This document shows positions 1-10,547 of a DNA stretch of 64,000 nt, piece after piece. The DNA comes from Paragorgia papillata. Its lineage: Eukaryota; Cnidaria; Anthozoa; Scleralcyonacea; Coralliidae. Position 1 is the stretch's first letter. Each line of letters begins with the position of its first letter. The stretch spans positions 5,418,501-5,482,500 of the forward strand of contig JAWNZC010000473.1 in the NCBI GenBank assembly GCA_035771165.1, given 5' to 3'. Below the pieces are notes generated by a model that had not been told where the DNA came from, searched no databases, and saw only the letters and a program-made list of their open reading frames with translations. Made by a program: the position numbers and the translations under genes.

Positions 1-223
1 TAATGCATCTAATTTAAGATGGCCGATCGTCGGGAAGAAACTGTAACTGTACTGTTAGAATTAAACGATAGAATTAAACTCACAGAAGCTTTTATACTTC
101 TTCAGGCCAATTATCAGGTTTTCAACCATTGTTGGAGACCAAGACCATTTCTTCGCTTCATATTTGCTGCTCTATCAATTGTTTCACTTTCTGCCGCCAT
201 TTTGTTTCGCAGTTTTGCCTCGG

Positions 224-432
224 GTAGGTGAGTCAACTTTATCTCGCCCCCTAGGGTGACCCTACCTCGCAAAGAGGTGACCCTACTACCCGAAACAAGT
301 ATGAAATTCCCCATGTAAACGCTCGCTGTCGAGACTAAGTAAAATGAACACAAAGTTGGCTCCCCCAGGGTAGCTCGGGGGGCAGGGTGACCCTTCTACC
401 AGGGACAACGTTTGTCCATGTAAACGGCCCCT
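224..432. mobile_element. Partial word-type MITE (GGGTGACCCT family)
   Basis: A stretch with repeated GGGTGACCCT, GGGTAG and ACAACGTTTGTCC words, ending CCATGTAAACGGCCCC. It resembles the complete element at 6983-7420 in words and in the CATGTAAAC terminus. The left end is missing or diverged. No coding content; the minus-strand frame through it is chance. Confidence 0.45.
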
Positions 433-1752
433 AAGCTAGTTTTTGACCCACAGCCGCCGGCCTATTAATAAGGAGGGCTAAATTGCAGATAGCGATGCCA
501 CATTCATGATTTCTGCTTGTTAAATGTTAATCAGCCTTCAACCGTGTCAAATGCCGAAAATTAACCTAATAGACTTGCTTCGTTCTCTAAAGTTACTCGT
601 CCAATTAGATAAAAAACCCGAACATATTCGTACGATTTTGTCTTCATACTTTGTGTTTGAACTGTTTTTAAAGCAATTTTTGCTTTAATTTTTGCCTGTA
701 AATGCCAGTTAAAAAGTGGTGTTGTATTCTGCAGTTGCTCCATTAGATGAGAGGGCTAATACAGAAAAATAATATGCTAATTTAACTAGTAATATTTTTA
801 TTAATATTGTAATATGGGTCATCGTTAACGTTAATTATTTCTACGCAAATTTATTGTTCAAATTTTTACGCACTCCAAATCCTGATGGTCACAGAAAAGT
901 AAGTTTGGTATCTTTCACTGCCTTATGTTTACTTTATTTAAATAATATCTGCCGAATCAGTGCTATAAAATACACAATAAAGTTTGCTTTTATAGAAAGC
1001 TTTCGGCAACGAATAAAAATAATAATAATAATGTGGAGTTTGTGGGGAATTCCTACACGTTCCGAAGACGTGGAATATCCCTCTTTTCAAATCGTAATTT
1101 GGTTTTACATGTACGTTCATCAAACTGATCCCAATCGAAAGGACGAGGGACGGGTAATTTCTTATTTGACTGGTGATAATCATTTCTCGCTAATTCTTCT
1201 TCCAAATAAAGTAGTTCTACATCCGGGGGATAAGTATAATGGTGCGCTATTACCAAAATATCTACAACTTCCTTAATTGCACGCCATATGTAAGTGATAA
1301 AAACGACCTTCCGTTGTTCCAGTTTGAGGTCGCGTTTCCCAAACTAAACTTTTGGCGCGGAAACAGATGGGTTTTCATGCACTCTCCCCAGCCGCCGCGT
1401 TGGCGTTGCGTTTCCCAAACTCACTTTTGACGTAATAGAAAACAGTCTTGCTAAGACCAAAAATCTAACCCCCGGCTATACTGTATTATGATGTACCATG
1501 TACTACATGAAACCAAGCAAAAATTATGCCAATTTTTCATCTTGTTACCTCGTCTGCTTTGAAAACCAACTTGTAGTTTGTGACAAAACTAACGCCTCGA
1601 GCTGGTCCACTGAAAGGACACAAATATGTCACATCTTTTCCTGAAATTGTAAGACAAAGTATTAGAAGGGAATTCAATAGCGTTTAACTCGTTGCTGTCC
1701 GGGTAAAGCCCCGTCCACACAACATCCGTACGAACACGCTGGAAAAAATCCC

Positions 1753-2395
1753 TCAGTCAACAGCCTCGTAATTCTCATTGTCCTCTCGTGTTGTAAAGTA
1801 CAAACACTCGAATACAAAAATCACAAAGTCAACGGCCTCGTAATTTTCATTGTTATCTCGTATTTTACAAACACTCAAAAACAAAAATCACTCAGTCAAC
1901 GGCCTCGTAATTCTCATTGTTATCTCGTATTTTACAAACACTCGAGTACAAAAATAACTCAGTCAACGGCCTCGTAATTTTCATTGTTATCTCGTATTTT
2001 ACAAACACTCGAGTACAAAAATAACTCAGTCAACGGCCTCGTAATTTTAATTGTTCTCTCGTATTTTACAAACACTCAAAAACAAAAATCACTGCAGTGA
2101 GTCAACGGCCTCGTAATTTTCATTGTCCTCTCGAGTTTTACAAACACTCAAAAACACCAATCATTCATTCAACAGCCTCGCGCAATTTTCATAATTGTCC
2201 TCTCGAGTCTTACAAACAGTCAAAAACAAAAACGGCCTCGTAATTCTCATTGTCCTCTCTCGTGTTTTACAAATAAATTTCATTGTCCTCTCGAGTTTTA
2301 CAAACACTCAAAAACAAAAATCACTAATAAGTCACCGGCCTCGTAATTTTCATTGTCCTCTCGTATTTTACAAACACTCAAAAACAATTGACCGT
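1753..2395 (+). repeat. 67-bp minisatellite, about nine diverged units
   Basis: Units begin CAGTCAACGGCCTCGTAATT and contain TCTCGTATTTTACAAACACT and then AAAAACAAAAATCACT or CGAGTACAAAAATAACT. Two central units are nearly identical and 67 bases long. Outer units have small indels and substitutions, as expected for a tandem array growing from the middle. The spacing lacks the short-repeat, unique-spacer pattern of CRISPR. A partial unit reappears at 2630-2655 beyond an inserted element. Confidence 0.8.
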
Positions 2396-2634
2396 ACCGA
2401 AAAAGATGGCGACTTGTACATTTAACCACAATCCTTTGCGTGCAGTAAATATTGTTTCCTGCAGAACTATTGGAAGATATGGTTTTAAAACGAACAACTT
2501 TGGTAGGAATGAAGTTCTTGCTTACTTAATCCATCTTAGAATGATAAACACTGTTTAGGTGTTATTTTAGCTGATTTGAGGTCGCAAAGCATTGTGGTTA
2601 AATGTACTGCCGCCATCTTCTTCGGTAACCTCAA
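2386..2634. mobile_element. MITE inserted in the minisatellite
   Basis: Terminal inverted repeats of about 55 bases: left contains AATTGACCGTACCGAAAAAG and GTACATTTAACCACAATCC, right contains the inverse. The ends sit at AATTG on both sides, a possible target duplication. It splits the last minisatellite unit, since the unit's CTCTCGTGTTT continues directly after the right end. The interior has no coding potential. Confidence 0.6.
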
Positions 2635-2734
2635 TTGTTCTCTCGTGTTTATATATACAATATAACCCCTTTATAGTACATGGCGAGAAATGGTGGACAT
2701 AAAGAGACGGAGTTAAACCCCACATAAACTAATA

Positions 2735-3107
2735 GGACCTTACGATGCTAGGACGACGACGGCGGTTAAAAAGCAACATAACTTTATAATTAAAAAAAGT
2801 CACGGCTAACTGACTATTATATTTGATATTTGAAGCTAGTTTAATGACTTTCAAAACTCCGCAGTATTGCTAAAATGATTGTAATGTCAGTGTCAGAAAT
2901 CAATCTTAAGCAACAGTTCTCATCTTGTGGTGAGTTGACGTCGTCCTGAAGACGTGAAAATGCCCTAAGTGGCGTTGTATAAAGAACGAGGACGCTGTTG
3001 AGATTACTCTAGGGTCTAAAAATTATTCATTCTCTTTGTTCCACAACTAGAACTCTTTTGTTTAAAAGACGTCGTCGTTGAAGTTGCCGTCGTACTTCGT
3101 AAGGTCC
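2735..3107. mobile_element. TIR element
   Basis: Ends GGACCTTACGATGCT and the inverse of CGTACTTCGTAAGGTCC, with CGACGACGG/CCGTCG also paired. The interior contains ATTATATTTGATATTTGAAG followed by a run that recurs at 54935-55000, so part of this element is a dispersed repeat. No ORF. Confidence 0.5.
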
Positions 3108-3387
3108 CTTAGGACCTATGTCGCACGGTCGTCACAGTTCTGCAGTTCAGAAAAGAGAGCAACTACATGTAATTTATGTAACGTTACATGAAATCTTCAT
3201 TCGATGATCATACTGAAAGTTTGAGATTGAAAACCGCAACAACGACAAATAAATGCACAAGATGACAAAATACGATGCAGAAGAGAGTTCCTTATATTAA
3301 TCGAATCAGATTGAAAGAGTACGAACTCAAGGTGGTTCATGTACACTTATATTCTGACAAATTCCAGAATAATGTTACTCATATTTA

Positions 3388-3497
3388 GACCCCGTTTACA
3401 CTAGAGCAAAAGTATCCGGATTCACATTGTTTTTTATTCTCATGAGGATGAAAAACAATGTGAATCCGGATACTTTTGCTCTAGTGTAAACGGGGCC
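3388..3497. mobile_element. 110-bp palindromic MITE with TTA target duplication
   Basis: Nearly perfect palindrome with ends GACCCCGTTTACACTAG and the inverse CTAGTGTAAACGGGGCC. It is flanked by TTA at 3385-3387 and 3498-3500. Termini and 3-bp TTA duplication resemble PIF/Harbinger-type non-autonomous elements. The arms are about 45 bases with a short AT-rich centre. Confidence 0.7.
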
Positions 3498-3710
3498 TTA
3501 GACTTAGACTTCGACGTTGGGCTTTTGATCGAAATTTTTTATACATGTATGTCGAATTACCGCAATGATTTTAACATCTATGAGATGTTGTTTAAGATAT
3601 TTCAATGCCAGATGTGTTACACAACCTGAATCAGATTGAAACGATTAGGTTACTTCAAAATTGAAAGTGCTAAATACGTAGCAATGTCTTCATATTCCCG
3701 ATGTAAGGGG

Positions 3711-4010
3711 AGCACGGATGGCGTGTGCTATTAGGGCGCTGCCTCTCACCAATAGTTAAGCCCGGTTAGACGGGGTTAGTACTTGGATGGGTGACCGTCT
3801 GGGAACAACCCCGTTCTCGAGCTTGGGACTCATGTGAGTAGAGCTTAGTTGGTCTCTCCTGTGCTCCGAGGGTTTTTCGCCGGGTTCTACGGTTTTCCTC
3901 CCTCCGTAAAATCAACACCTAGGGCTTAGCTGGGATCCGTGGTCTGAACTGTGTCGTATGGTGGCTGCTTAAAGCGCATTTGATATGCCTCGACACGGCC
4001 ACATTGAAAA
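3711..4010 (+). mobile_element. 5S-rRNA-derived SINE, copy 1
   Basis: The first part matches the 3' half of 5S rRNA, including the internal promoter region: GGTTAGTACTTGGATGGG, then TGACCGTCTGGGAA. It does not end as 5S should. It runs into a body with GAGCTTGGGACTCATGTGAG, then CTCTCCTGTGCTCCGAGGG and a T/C-rich GGTTTTCCTCCC stretch. The same body follows the 5S part in a second copy at 22205-22395, so this is a SINE3-type family with a pol III 5S head, not an isolated 5S pseudogene. Confidence 0.65.
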
Positions 4011-4360
4011 ATCCTTAGGAGTAATTTGATTGTAAAGATACACGTTTGATGTATTCTAATTAAAGACCTTTACCTAAGCCGGCTTATGAATCTCGCGGAC
4101 TAAATCTGGTTAAAATTTTTCTAAGTCGGTAGACGTTAGCTAGGCGCATACGTGTCCATTATTTATCGCTAGGAAACACTCACAATCATTTATAAAATAT
4201 TACCAAAGGAGAGTAATTTAGGTCTAAACAGCTGTCAAACGCAATTAACCAATTGAGCACCACCAACTTGGATTAGATGAGGGTCATTAACATCAAGTGC
4301 AATATGGGGAAATAATTGCATGTATCGCTCAAGACAAAAACAGATAACACTGTTGTATAC

Positions 4361-4918
4361 TGTTGCATTTTTCGCAACTGTTCCCAGTTTGGTCTAATAT
4401 AATGTATATACTCTACACTCGAAATTTTCCTTCACCAAAATTACCTAGAACATCCAGTTTAATCGAGTGAAATGCCAAATATTACTTGTAATATACCCTC
4501 TCAATTCTACTCTCGGCATTACCACATTATATATACAGAACTTGTGGCTAAGCTCTTGGCAACGGCTTCCGTAGCTCAGTGGTCAGAGCACTGTACTAGC
4601 ATTGCAGAGTTGTGGGTGTGTCGGTATACATTCAAGTTATTTATTATGCATGCAAGATATTAGCATAATTAATTATATAGGCATGTATAAAAGACTAGCT
4701 CGACTGACAGAGGGGCTTTTGAATGTACATAGATAGACGACTAGAAGATGCTTTAAATAAAGTGATTTATCCGAGACAGACGTCACAGTGGGTTCAATTC
4801 CTAGCCAGAAGGGCTTGATGTTGCATTTTTCGCAACTGGTCCCAGTTTGGTCTTATAATGTATATTCCTAGAACATCCAGTTTTTTAATTGAGTGAAATG
4901 CCAAATATTACTTGTAAC
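4361..4918. repeat. Direct repeat pair flanking a tRNA-like segment
   Basis: 4361-4493 and 4819-4918 are direct copies: TGTTGCATTTTTCGCAACTG, then CCCAGTTTGGTCT, then CTAGAACATCCAGTTT and GAGTGAAATGCCAAATATTA. The second copy lacks about 35 bases. Between them lie the tRNA-like 5' half and the separate box B. This is either a target duplication of unusual length or an unequal duplication around a SINE. Confidence 0.65.
4562..4620 (+). other. tRNA-like 5' half with box A
   Basis: GGCTTCCGTAGCTCAGTGG, then TCAGAGCACTGTAC, resembles the 5' half of a tRNA with a good box A (TAGCTCAGTGG at 4572). The expected box B position is degenerate (GTGGGTGTGTCGG). A proper box B (GGTTCAATTCC) appears only at 4791-4801, about 215 bases downstream. 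It is therefore a broken tRNA or tRNA-derived SINE, not a tRNA gene. Confidence 0.4.
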
Positions 4919-5212
4919 ATTGCATGGACTACTTGTAATGGATGACTACATTTGCATACATGTCTTCATGTACTTCTCAGTGGGCCTACATGTAAAGAAG
5001 GGCTACATGTAGAATCACAGCGTTTACAATTATAATTACATAACCCATACCTGTGGCTAAGATCTTTTCACCCTTCCATAAGTGAACGTCTTTGCTCTAT
5101 TTCAAAAAATAAGTTTATTAAGCAAAGAAAAATCATTTACTGTAAAATCTTGATTTAGGCACTCTCGCATTTAGTGTTTTCCCAGAATCCTGGCTAATAG
5201 ACAGAGGGTATA

Positions 5213-5585
5213 TTGGCAGTGATAGTAGTTGTGGTAAGTGGTGGTATATGGCGGTGGTAGTAGTAGTGGTGGTAATATATAGTAGTGGTACAGGTAGTAG
5301 TATATGGTGGTGGTGGTAGGATACAGTGGTGGTAGTGGGGGTGGTGAAGTGGTAGTAGATTGGTACTAGTAGTGGCAGTGGTAGTAGTATATGGTGGTGG
5401 TAGTGGCAGAAGTGGTATGGTGGTAGTGGTGGTGGCAGTAGTGGTACATATTAGTGTATGGTGTTAGTGGTGGTGCCGTGGTAGTAGTGGTAATAGTATA
5501 TGGTGGTAGTAATGGTAGTGGTGATAATGGTAATAGTAGAGGTAGTACAGTGGTGGTAGTGGTATTATATGGTAGTGGTATGGGT
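5213..5585 (+). repeat. GGT/AGT-rich low-complexity tract
   Basis: Degenerate array of GGTGGTAGTAGT-type triplets over about 370 bases, with no fixed higher-order unit. It ends next to the minus-strand Ser/Pro-rich exon. Confidence 0.75.
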
Positions 5586-5747
5586 AGGAAGAAATACTAG
5601 TCTATAGACAGAGACTAATACTGGTCTATATAGACCAGCAACCCATACTACGTACACCTCTACACACTTTGTAAAACTTGTGTCCACCAAAACTTGTGTC
5701 CACCACTGCAACTGCATTGAATTAAAAGACAACACTATTATACTCAC

Positions 5748-5873
5748 CTTAGGGTCTTGGACTTCCTCATTTACTCCATTCACTGCAGATGTGCTTGGAC
5801 TACTTGGACTACTTGGACTATTTTCTTGGCTTGGTGACCTATTGCCTCCTGAACCACCCTGAGCACCCTCCAT
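5748..5873 (-). CDS. First coding exon of an unidentified protein, Ser/Pro/Gly-rich N-terminus
   Basis: Reading the minus strand, an ATG at 5873 opens 42 codons beginning MEGAQGGSGGNRSPSQ and ending NEEVQDPK. The exon stops at a textbook donor, GTGAGT, in phase 0. The product is low in hydrophobic residues, with three SSPSSPST-like repeats encoded by an AGT/CCA-rich tract, and is likely disordered. The frame runs on into the intron before a stop, so the open frame alone would mislead. I do not recognise the protein. Downstream on this strand lies the GGT-rich low-complexity tract (5213-5580), and I could not find exon 2. The donor and coding-like composition are the only support. Confidence 0.45.
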
Positions 5874-6261
5874 ATTTACAGAATTAAATAAGCTTTCTCC
5901 TCAACCTACAGTTAGTGGGAAACAACCACTTTTAAAAGATACATGCATACAAGTGTAGTACTTATACAGTCAGGGGTGTAATTTGCATATAAACACTAGG
6001 GGAGGGGGATAATTATTTTTTTGCTGTATTAAAAAGGATGTGGCCCATTTTAAATTTGCCCAACTAAAATAAAAGAGTGGTTACTGTCTACACATATCTC
6101 CATTATGATTGAGCAGTTCTTTTTGACCAGCAGTGTAGTAGTACTTTTTATAAAATAGGTTGCGTCTTACGCACGCTGTGATTGGTCAATTACCGTGTTT
6201 ATATCAGGCTATGTAAACACGGTTGTGATGTCACAGCACATTTTTTAGCCTTATTTCATAA

Positions 6262-6454
6262 AAGAAATAGAAAATGGATGCCCTGTGTTTATATAACCTG
6301 ATGCAAACACTCGAGTGTGACTTGGGATAATTCGAAAGTACTTATGTAAACCCTCGCCTACAGCTCGGGTTCACATAAACTTTCGAATTGTCCCAACTCA
6401 CTCTTGTGTTTGCATCAGGCTATTATAAACACGGGCGGCCATTTTCTATTTCTT
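6262..6454. mobile_element. Long palindromic element
   Basis: Arms from AAGAAATAGAAAATGG to the inverse CCATTTTCTATTTCTT, with CTGATGCAAACACTCGAGTG and GGATAATTCGAAAGT inside each arm. A shortened relative lies just upstream (6193-6222, CCGTGTTTATATCAGGC with its inverse). No ORF. Confidence 0.6.
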
Positions 6455-6982
6455 AAATAATAAATTATTGACCAGTATTAGTTCAGCCACATACTTTTTC
6501 AAATACCGTAAACCAGGTACTTTCAAAATTAATGAAATCCTTGCCCTGGAGGACCAGGAGGTTCCCAACTTCACTGGCAAGTGCCCAAAATGAGTGGGGG
6601 CAGTCACACACCCCCAGACCACCCCATCTCCCTCATTGTACACATGAAGAGCAGTCATCAATTGCTTAACTGTGTTAATTTAAATATTAATAAACAAAAC
6701 TCAAAAGATTCGTGCACAGTGAAGACCATCTCAACATGAAATCAAAGATGCTTCAAATGAAGTTTGCAGAGTTTCCAGACCATATCTTTATTGACTTTGT
6801 TTCAACCCCCCACCACCAGCTAAATTGGCTTCCCATATATAAATTTAAAGCACCTCAGTCTCTGCCTTAAATAAGCAATAAACAGGAAAAAAACAGATTT
6901 TTGAGTTTTGGGTATGAAGTGTTTTTAGCATTTCATTCTGGCTATAGAGCCAAACAATTTTATTCACCTCTGGGAAAGCCTA

Positions 6983-7420
6983 GGGTCTGTTTACATGGAT
7001 GAGAGTTGTCCCAGTACTACAAGGGTCACCCTGGGAGAGCCAACTTTGCATTTGTTTTAGACCCGACAGTGGGTATTTACATGCGGAATCTGAGACTTGT
7101 CTTGGGTAGTAGGATCACCCGGGGGTAGTAGGATCACCTGGGGGTAGTAGGGTCACCCTCTTTGCAAGGTAGGGTAACCCTAGGGGGTGAGGCAACTTTC
7201 CCTCATGTAAACAGTTTCACTCAGCTACCCGAGACAACTGCAAAGGAATGCTTCAATGTGATTGGTTAAAAGTTGGTTTGTCCTTTGGGACAATCGAAGG
7301 TCACCCTGCTAGCAGGGACAACTTTTCCTCATATAAAGTAACACTCTGTAAACTGGAGCTCTCAGGCCAGGGTAATCCCCTTGACAGGGACAAATTTCAT
7401 CCATGTACAGTAAATACCCC
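6983..7420. mobile_element. Word-type MITE, GGGTCACCCT / GGGACAACTT words
   Basis: Ends GGGTCTGTTTACATGGATG and CATCCATGTACAG with AAATACCCC, flanked by CTA on both sides. The interior repeats GGGTCACCCT, GGGTAGTAGGATCACC and TTGTCCC/GGGACAA many times in both orientations. The terminal CTGTTTACATG matches other elements here whose interiors are unrelated. Confidence 0.6.
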
Positions 7421-7423
7421 CTA

Positions 7424-7772
7424 CACACGTAAAAATCTCACAGCTTGTCAACAGGATGTGTTCGCAACAGGCTTGTAGCAAGGCTGGGAACAAGTTGTAA
7501 CAATGCTGTTCATTCAAGAAGCTGATACAACCTTGTTAGCATCAATCTGTTAACAACTTGTTGAGTGCAGAGTGGTAACAGGTTGTTGGAACAACTTGTC
7601 ATCAGTCTGTTGGAGTCATCAGCCTTGTTACAAGTTGTCAACAACCTGTTACAGACATGTTAACAGACTGGGACAGCCAGTGCGAACACATGAAGGTGAC
7701 AGCCTGTTGAACAGCCTTGTAACAACTTGCTTGCAGGTCTGTAACAGCTTCTGCGTTTTTACGTGTGTCAAG
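7424..7772. mobile_element. Word-type MITE, AACAACTTGTT words
   Basis: Ends ACACACGTAAAAATCTCACA and the inverse of CTGCGTTTTTACGTGTGT. The interior is dense with AACTTGTAAC, TTGTTACAAG and CTGTTAACA-type words in both orientations. It starts within a few bases of the previous element. A deleted copy lies at 46660-46756. Confidence 0.6.
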
Positions 7773-8291
7773 AACGGCCAACAGAAATGAATTTGTCTCA
7801 CTTCGTAGGTATAAATTTGTTTACATAAATTTCGCATTAAAATGACACTGTCTGTTTGTATCCGTATGTTTTAATGTGAAAGATGTAGACTGTGATGCTA
7901 GTATAAATTCCGAACATGAGGAAGACAGAAAATAAACAATTATATTAATATGGTGAAAACTACAAAGTGAAAATTATGTCACTCGTGAGCTTTTCTCGAT
8001 ATTTGAATAGCCAAATTCAGAACACTCCTAAAAACGTATGATTCGACTATACTAGAACACTAATGAGACATTGGGAACTACAGTGCAGGGTAAAAATACA
8101 ATGTATACTAGAAAACACTTACCAGTGAACAGTATGTTCTACAAAAATTCCGTAAAATATCTCGAAATACAAGAGGAAGGGTCAGGAAGCACAAGAGTTT
8201 TGATATGGCCACAGTCCACAGAATAAGACGCGCCCGCAGTACATTTGGCAATTGGTATTTTCTATTATATATAATATTTCTAAAACTCATA

Positions 8292-8398
8292 AATAATTCT
8301 AGCCTGCGTGCAGACTCTACTCGTTTCCGGAAGATAATACTTGAGTAGAGTATCATCTTCCGGAAACGAGTAGAGTCTGCACGCAGGCTAAAATAATT
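8292..8398. mobile_element. Perfect palindrome
   Basis: Arms with AATAATTCTAGCCTGCGTGC, CAGACTCTACTCGTTTCCGG, and the exact inverse, around a smaller hairpin ATACTTGAGTAGAGTAT. Perfect arms suggest a recent or conversion-maintained copy. Confidence 0.65.
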
Positions 8399-8430
8399 CA
8401 TGATCAGGAAAATTCAAAAATAAATTTAAA

Positions 8431-8585
8431 GGTTTAAGGTGAGGTAATACAGGCAACCGTTTTCTTCAACTTGCAACGCAATTTTGTTGCGTTGCAAGTT
8501 GAAAAGCGTTGTTGCACGTATTACCACCCACCTTAAACATTGTCACGCAACAACGCAACAAAATTGCGTTGCAAGTTGAACGTAC
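8431..8585. mobile_element. Palindromic element with GCAACGCAATTTTGTTGCG words
   Basis: Ends GGTTTAAGGTGAGGTAATAC and the inverse of GTATTACCACCCACCTTAAAC (to 8538). The centre has CAACTTGCAACGCAATTTTG with its inverse. The same word follows again at 8545-8580 outside the right end. Confidence 0.55.
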
Positions 8586-8661
8586 AACCCCCGTCAGTCG
8601 TACGTATTAATGACGCCGCGCCGCAATTTGTTTAAAGCTCGCCTGCGTCGTAGTGCTTCAA

Positions 8662-8722
8662 CCTCGTTCCCAGGGCCTTTTTGAAATTGGGAGGGCGGGA
8701 AAAGCTGCCCTGGCATTGGCAT
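8662..8722. repeat. Foldback of the CTCGTNCCCAGRGCC family
   Basis: CCTCGTTCCCAGGGCC with a partial inverse (CTGCCCTGG) after about 40 bases. Same family as hairpins at 9757, 19503, 24862, 25498, 26627 and 51185, which share CTCGTMCCCAGAGCC-type sequence. Confidence 0.4.
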
Positions 8723-9429
8723 CGGCTACTGGCTAGCTGGTGCATTTTCATTTTGTATACATTTCAGTTGTATATATTATGATCAGGCCTCATTTTATAT
8801 ATAATTAGGCTTAACCAATTCCTGGGTTAAGATTACATTTGTGTTGGGGTCAGGCTTTCATAAACTACCTGGGTTTTTTAGGACATGAACTTACACGGTG
8901 GAATTATATACGACAGACCCAAAATATAATTGAACACATGAAATAATTCAAAACAGCAAAAATCCCGACAATTTACAAGTTAAAACTATTATTATTGTCG
9001 CTTCGTCGCCAAACAAACATCCATCGTCTGACTCGTCTCGTAATTCTTCGCAGTTTCGTCTCAGAACTTTAAAATTATATTAGAGAAAACAAGGTCGATG
9101 TAGTTTAGCACAATTTCTTACCTAAGCGTCTGAGCCGATTACTGCCGAGTGCTGACGGCGACGCGGACATTTAAAACACACTCGTCAAATCGTCTGGTTG
9201 ACCATTTTGAGAAAAGCGAAGAAAGGCCATTTGTATCGATTGTATCGTCGAGAGCTTTGTAAAACATGTTGGGCCTTTTTTATCGGTAAACAAATATTTT
9301 TCCTGGTCTTCGAACAAGCGAACGATCGTCGATGATTGTTACAAATTATAGGGAACTGGGAACCAGAGGACTGGGAACAAAAACCCAATTTTGGGGTCTT
9401 TTTCATCGGAGTGCTGCGTTGCAACATGT

Positions 9430-9744
9430 CCTCCTACCTAGAATTACCAATAATCAGTAAGTGTGAAACGGCCTTGAATTACCAATAATTGGTAATTGTA
9501 GGTAATTCTCTGTCCCACATGCGGGATGTTAAACTTGAACACATAAAGGTAAAAATCCTAGACGGGTGTTGTGGTCGGGGTATGAGAAGCGGCACATTTT
9601 TTCGGAGGGTTGTGGTTAGGTTTAGGTCTACCGGGGGGTTAGGGTTAGGTTTAGGGTTTCCGGGGGGTTAGGGTTAGGGTTGGGGTGGTGGGTTGGGAAT
9701 TAGTTTTTTAAAATTAATGATTATTGGTAATTCTAGGTAGGAGG
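9430..9744. mobile_element. TIR element carrying TTAGGG-type repeats, copy 1
   Basis: Ends CCTCCTACCTAGAATTACCA with ATAATCA, and the inverse GGTAGGAGG. Internal AATTACCAATAATTGGTAAT palindromes follow. The right third contains GGTTAGGGTTAGGTTTAGGG and a second GGTTAGGGTTAGGG, i.e. animal telomere-like repeats. Copy 2 lies at 25563-25910 in opposite orientation. Sequence beyond the ends (TTGCAACATG and ATATGCTG) is also shared, so the mobile unit may be larger. Confidence 0.7.
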
Positions 9745-9756
9745 ATATGCTGGTTT

Positions 9757-9822
9757 CCCAGAGCCTCCGTTCCTTGGTAATGACCAAAAGGATCGCAGGC
9801 TCTGGGTACGAGATTGGGATGC
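9757..9822. repeat. Foldback of the CCCAGAGCC family
   Basis: TTCCCAGAGCC, then GGCTCTGGGTACGAGATTGG about 40 bases later. Adjacent to the telomere-like element, as is the corresponding hairpin next to copy 2 (25498-25556), so the two may move together. Confidence 0.5.
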
Positions 9823-9842
9823 AACGAGATTGGGATGCCCCT

Positions 9843-9975
9843 AGCCTGGTAACCACTAAAGGCTTCTGCTTTCCCATTGGTTGAAATTTCACGCGTTTTT
9901 AGTGGCTATGAGTAAAACTGCAATCATCATAAGGGACCGGTCATAAAGTAACTGCTAGGGTGGGCCGGAGGTAAA
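9843..9975 (+). repeat. Dispersed repeat with GGTAACCACTAAA and GGACCGGTCATAAAG
   Basis: CTGGTAACCACTAAAGGCTT, TTTTTAGTGGCTATGAGTAA and then GGGACCGGTCATAAAGTAAC. The first two blocks recur at 36590-36790 and 49010-49195; the last recurs inverted at 36540-36590 at the same junction, so it is the end of another element inserted at a shared site. Confidence 0.5.
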
Positions 9976-10547
9976 TCACAAATTTTGAAAATAATTTTGG
10001 CGACCCATCTTAGGAAGTCGATAAAAATTTCAAAGCCCATCTAATCTTACCAAATTTATTTCATGACCCACCCACCCTTTTCCAGCCACCTTGACAACAT
10101 TTGAAGCAATATGTATAGGATATTATTTTATTTTCACAAAATGTTAACCTTCATCTGGTGTTGTTTGCCATACACTTTATTGAAGGTAACTGTTGAATAC
10201 TGCAACCAATGAATGGCAATGTATGGTGGAATTTTCACAATTGTATTAGTACATACAAGTCATACATAAATTAATTTTATATACATATATTTTAGTCTAT
10301 AATTTATTACCTGTAGTTGGGAAAATACACTTTTATAATAAAAAAACTTACAGGTAAAATTGTAAATATACACCGGCACTGTATGCCATATACATAATTC
10401 CACCAAGCTCAACCAACACTCATTCATCACCAATTACGATACTGAGCTGCTCTCCAGTTTGTTGTATTTGTTGTGATTCGACCACTTCTTGTTGTTGTAA
10501 ACAAAGTATTGGCTTCAATAGCATCATTTGCTGTTTCATGTTCTTCA
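9976..10547. other. No gene recognised
   Basis: AT-rich sequence downstream of the minus-strand SAP-like exon, presumably its 3' UTR and flank. No repeat or RNA gene stands out. Confidence 0.3.

Noticed and set aside
19..231. 70-codon plus frame starting MADRREETV
   Set aside because: Good start context, but no strong donor, no homology, and an equally plausible minus-strand frame (MAAESETIDR) overlaps it. Its end runs into a word-type MITE.
1753..2395. CRISPR-like regular repeats
   Set aside because: Whole 67-bp units are similar with no unique spacers, and the DNA is eukaryotic. It is a minisatellite.
3711..3820. Functional 5S rRNA gene
   Set aside because: Only the 3' half and internal promoter match. 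The 5' part diverges, and a SINE body replaces the proper 3' end and terminator.
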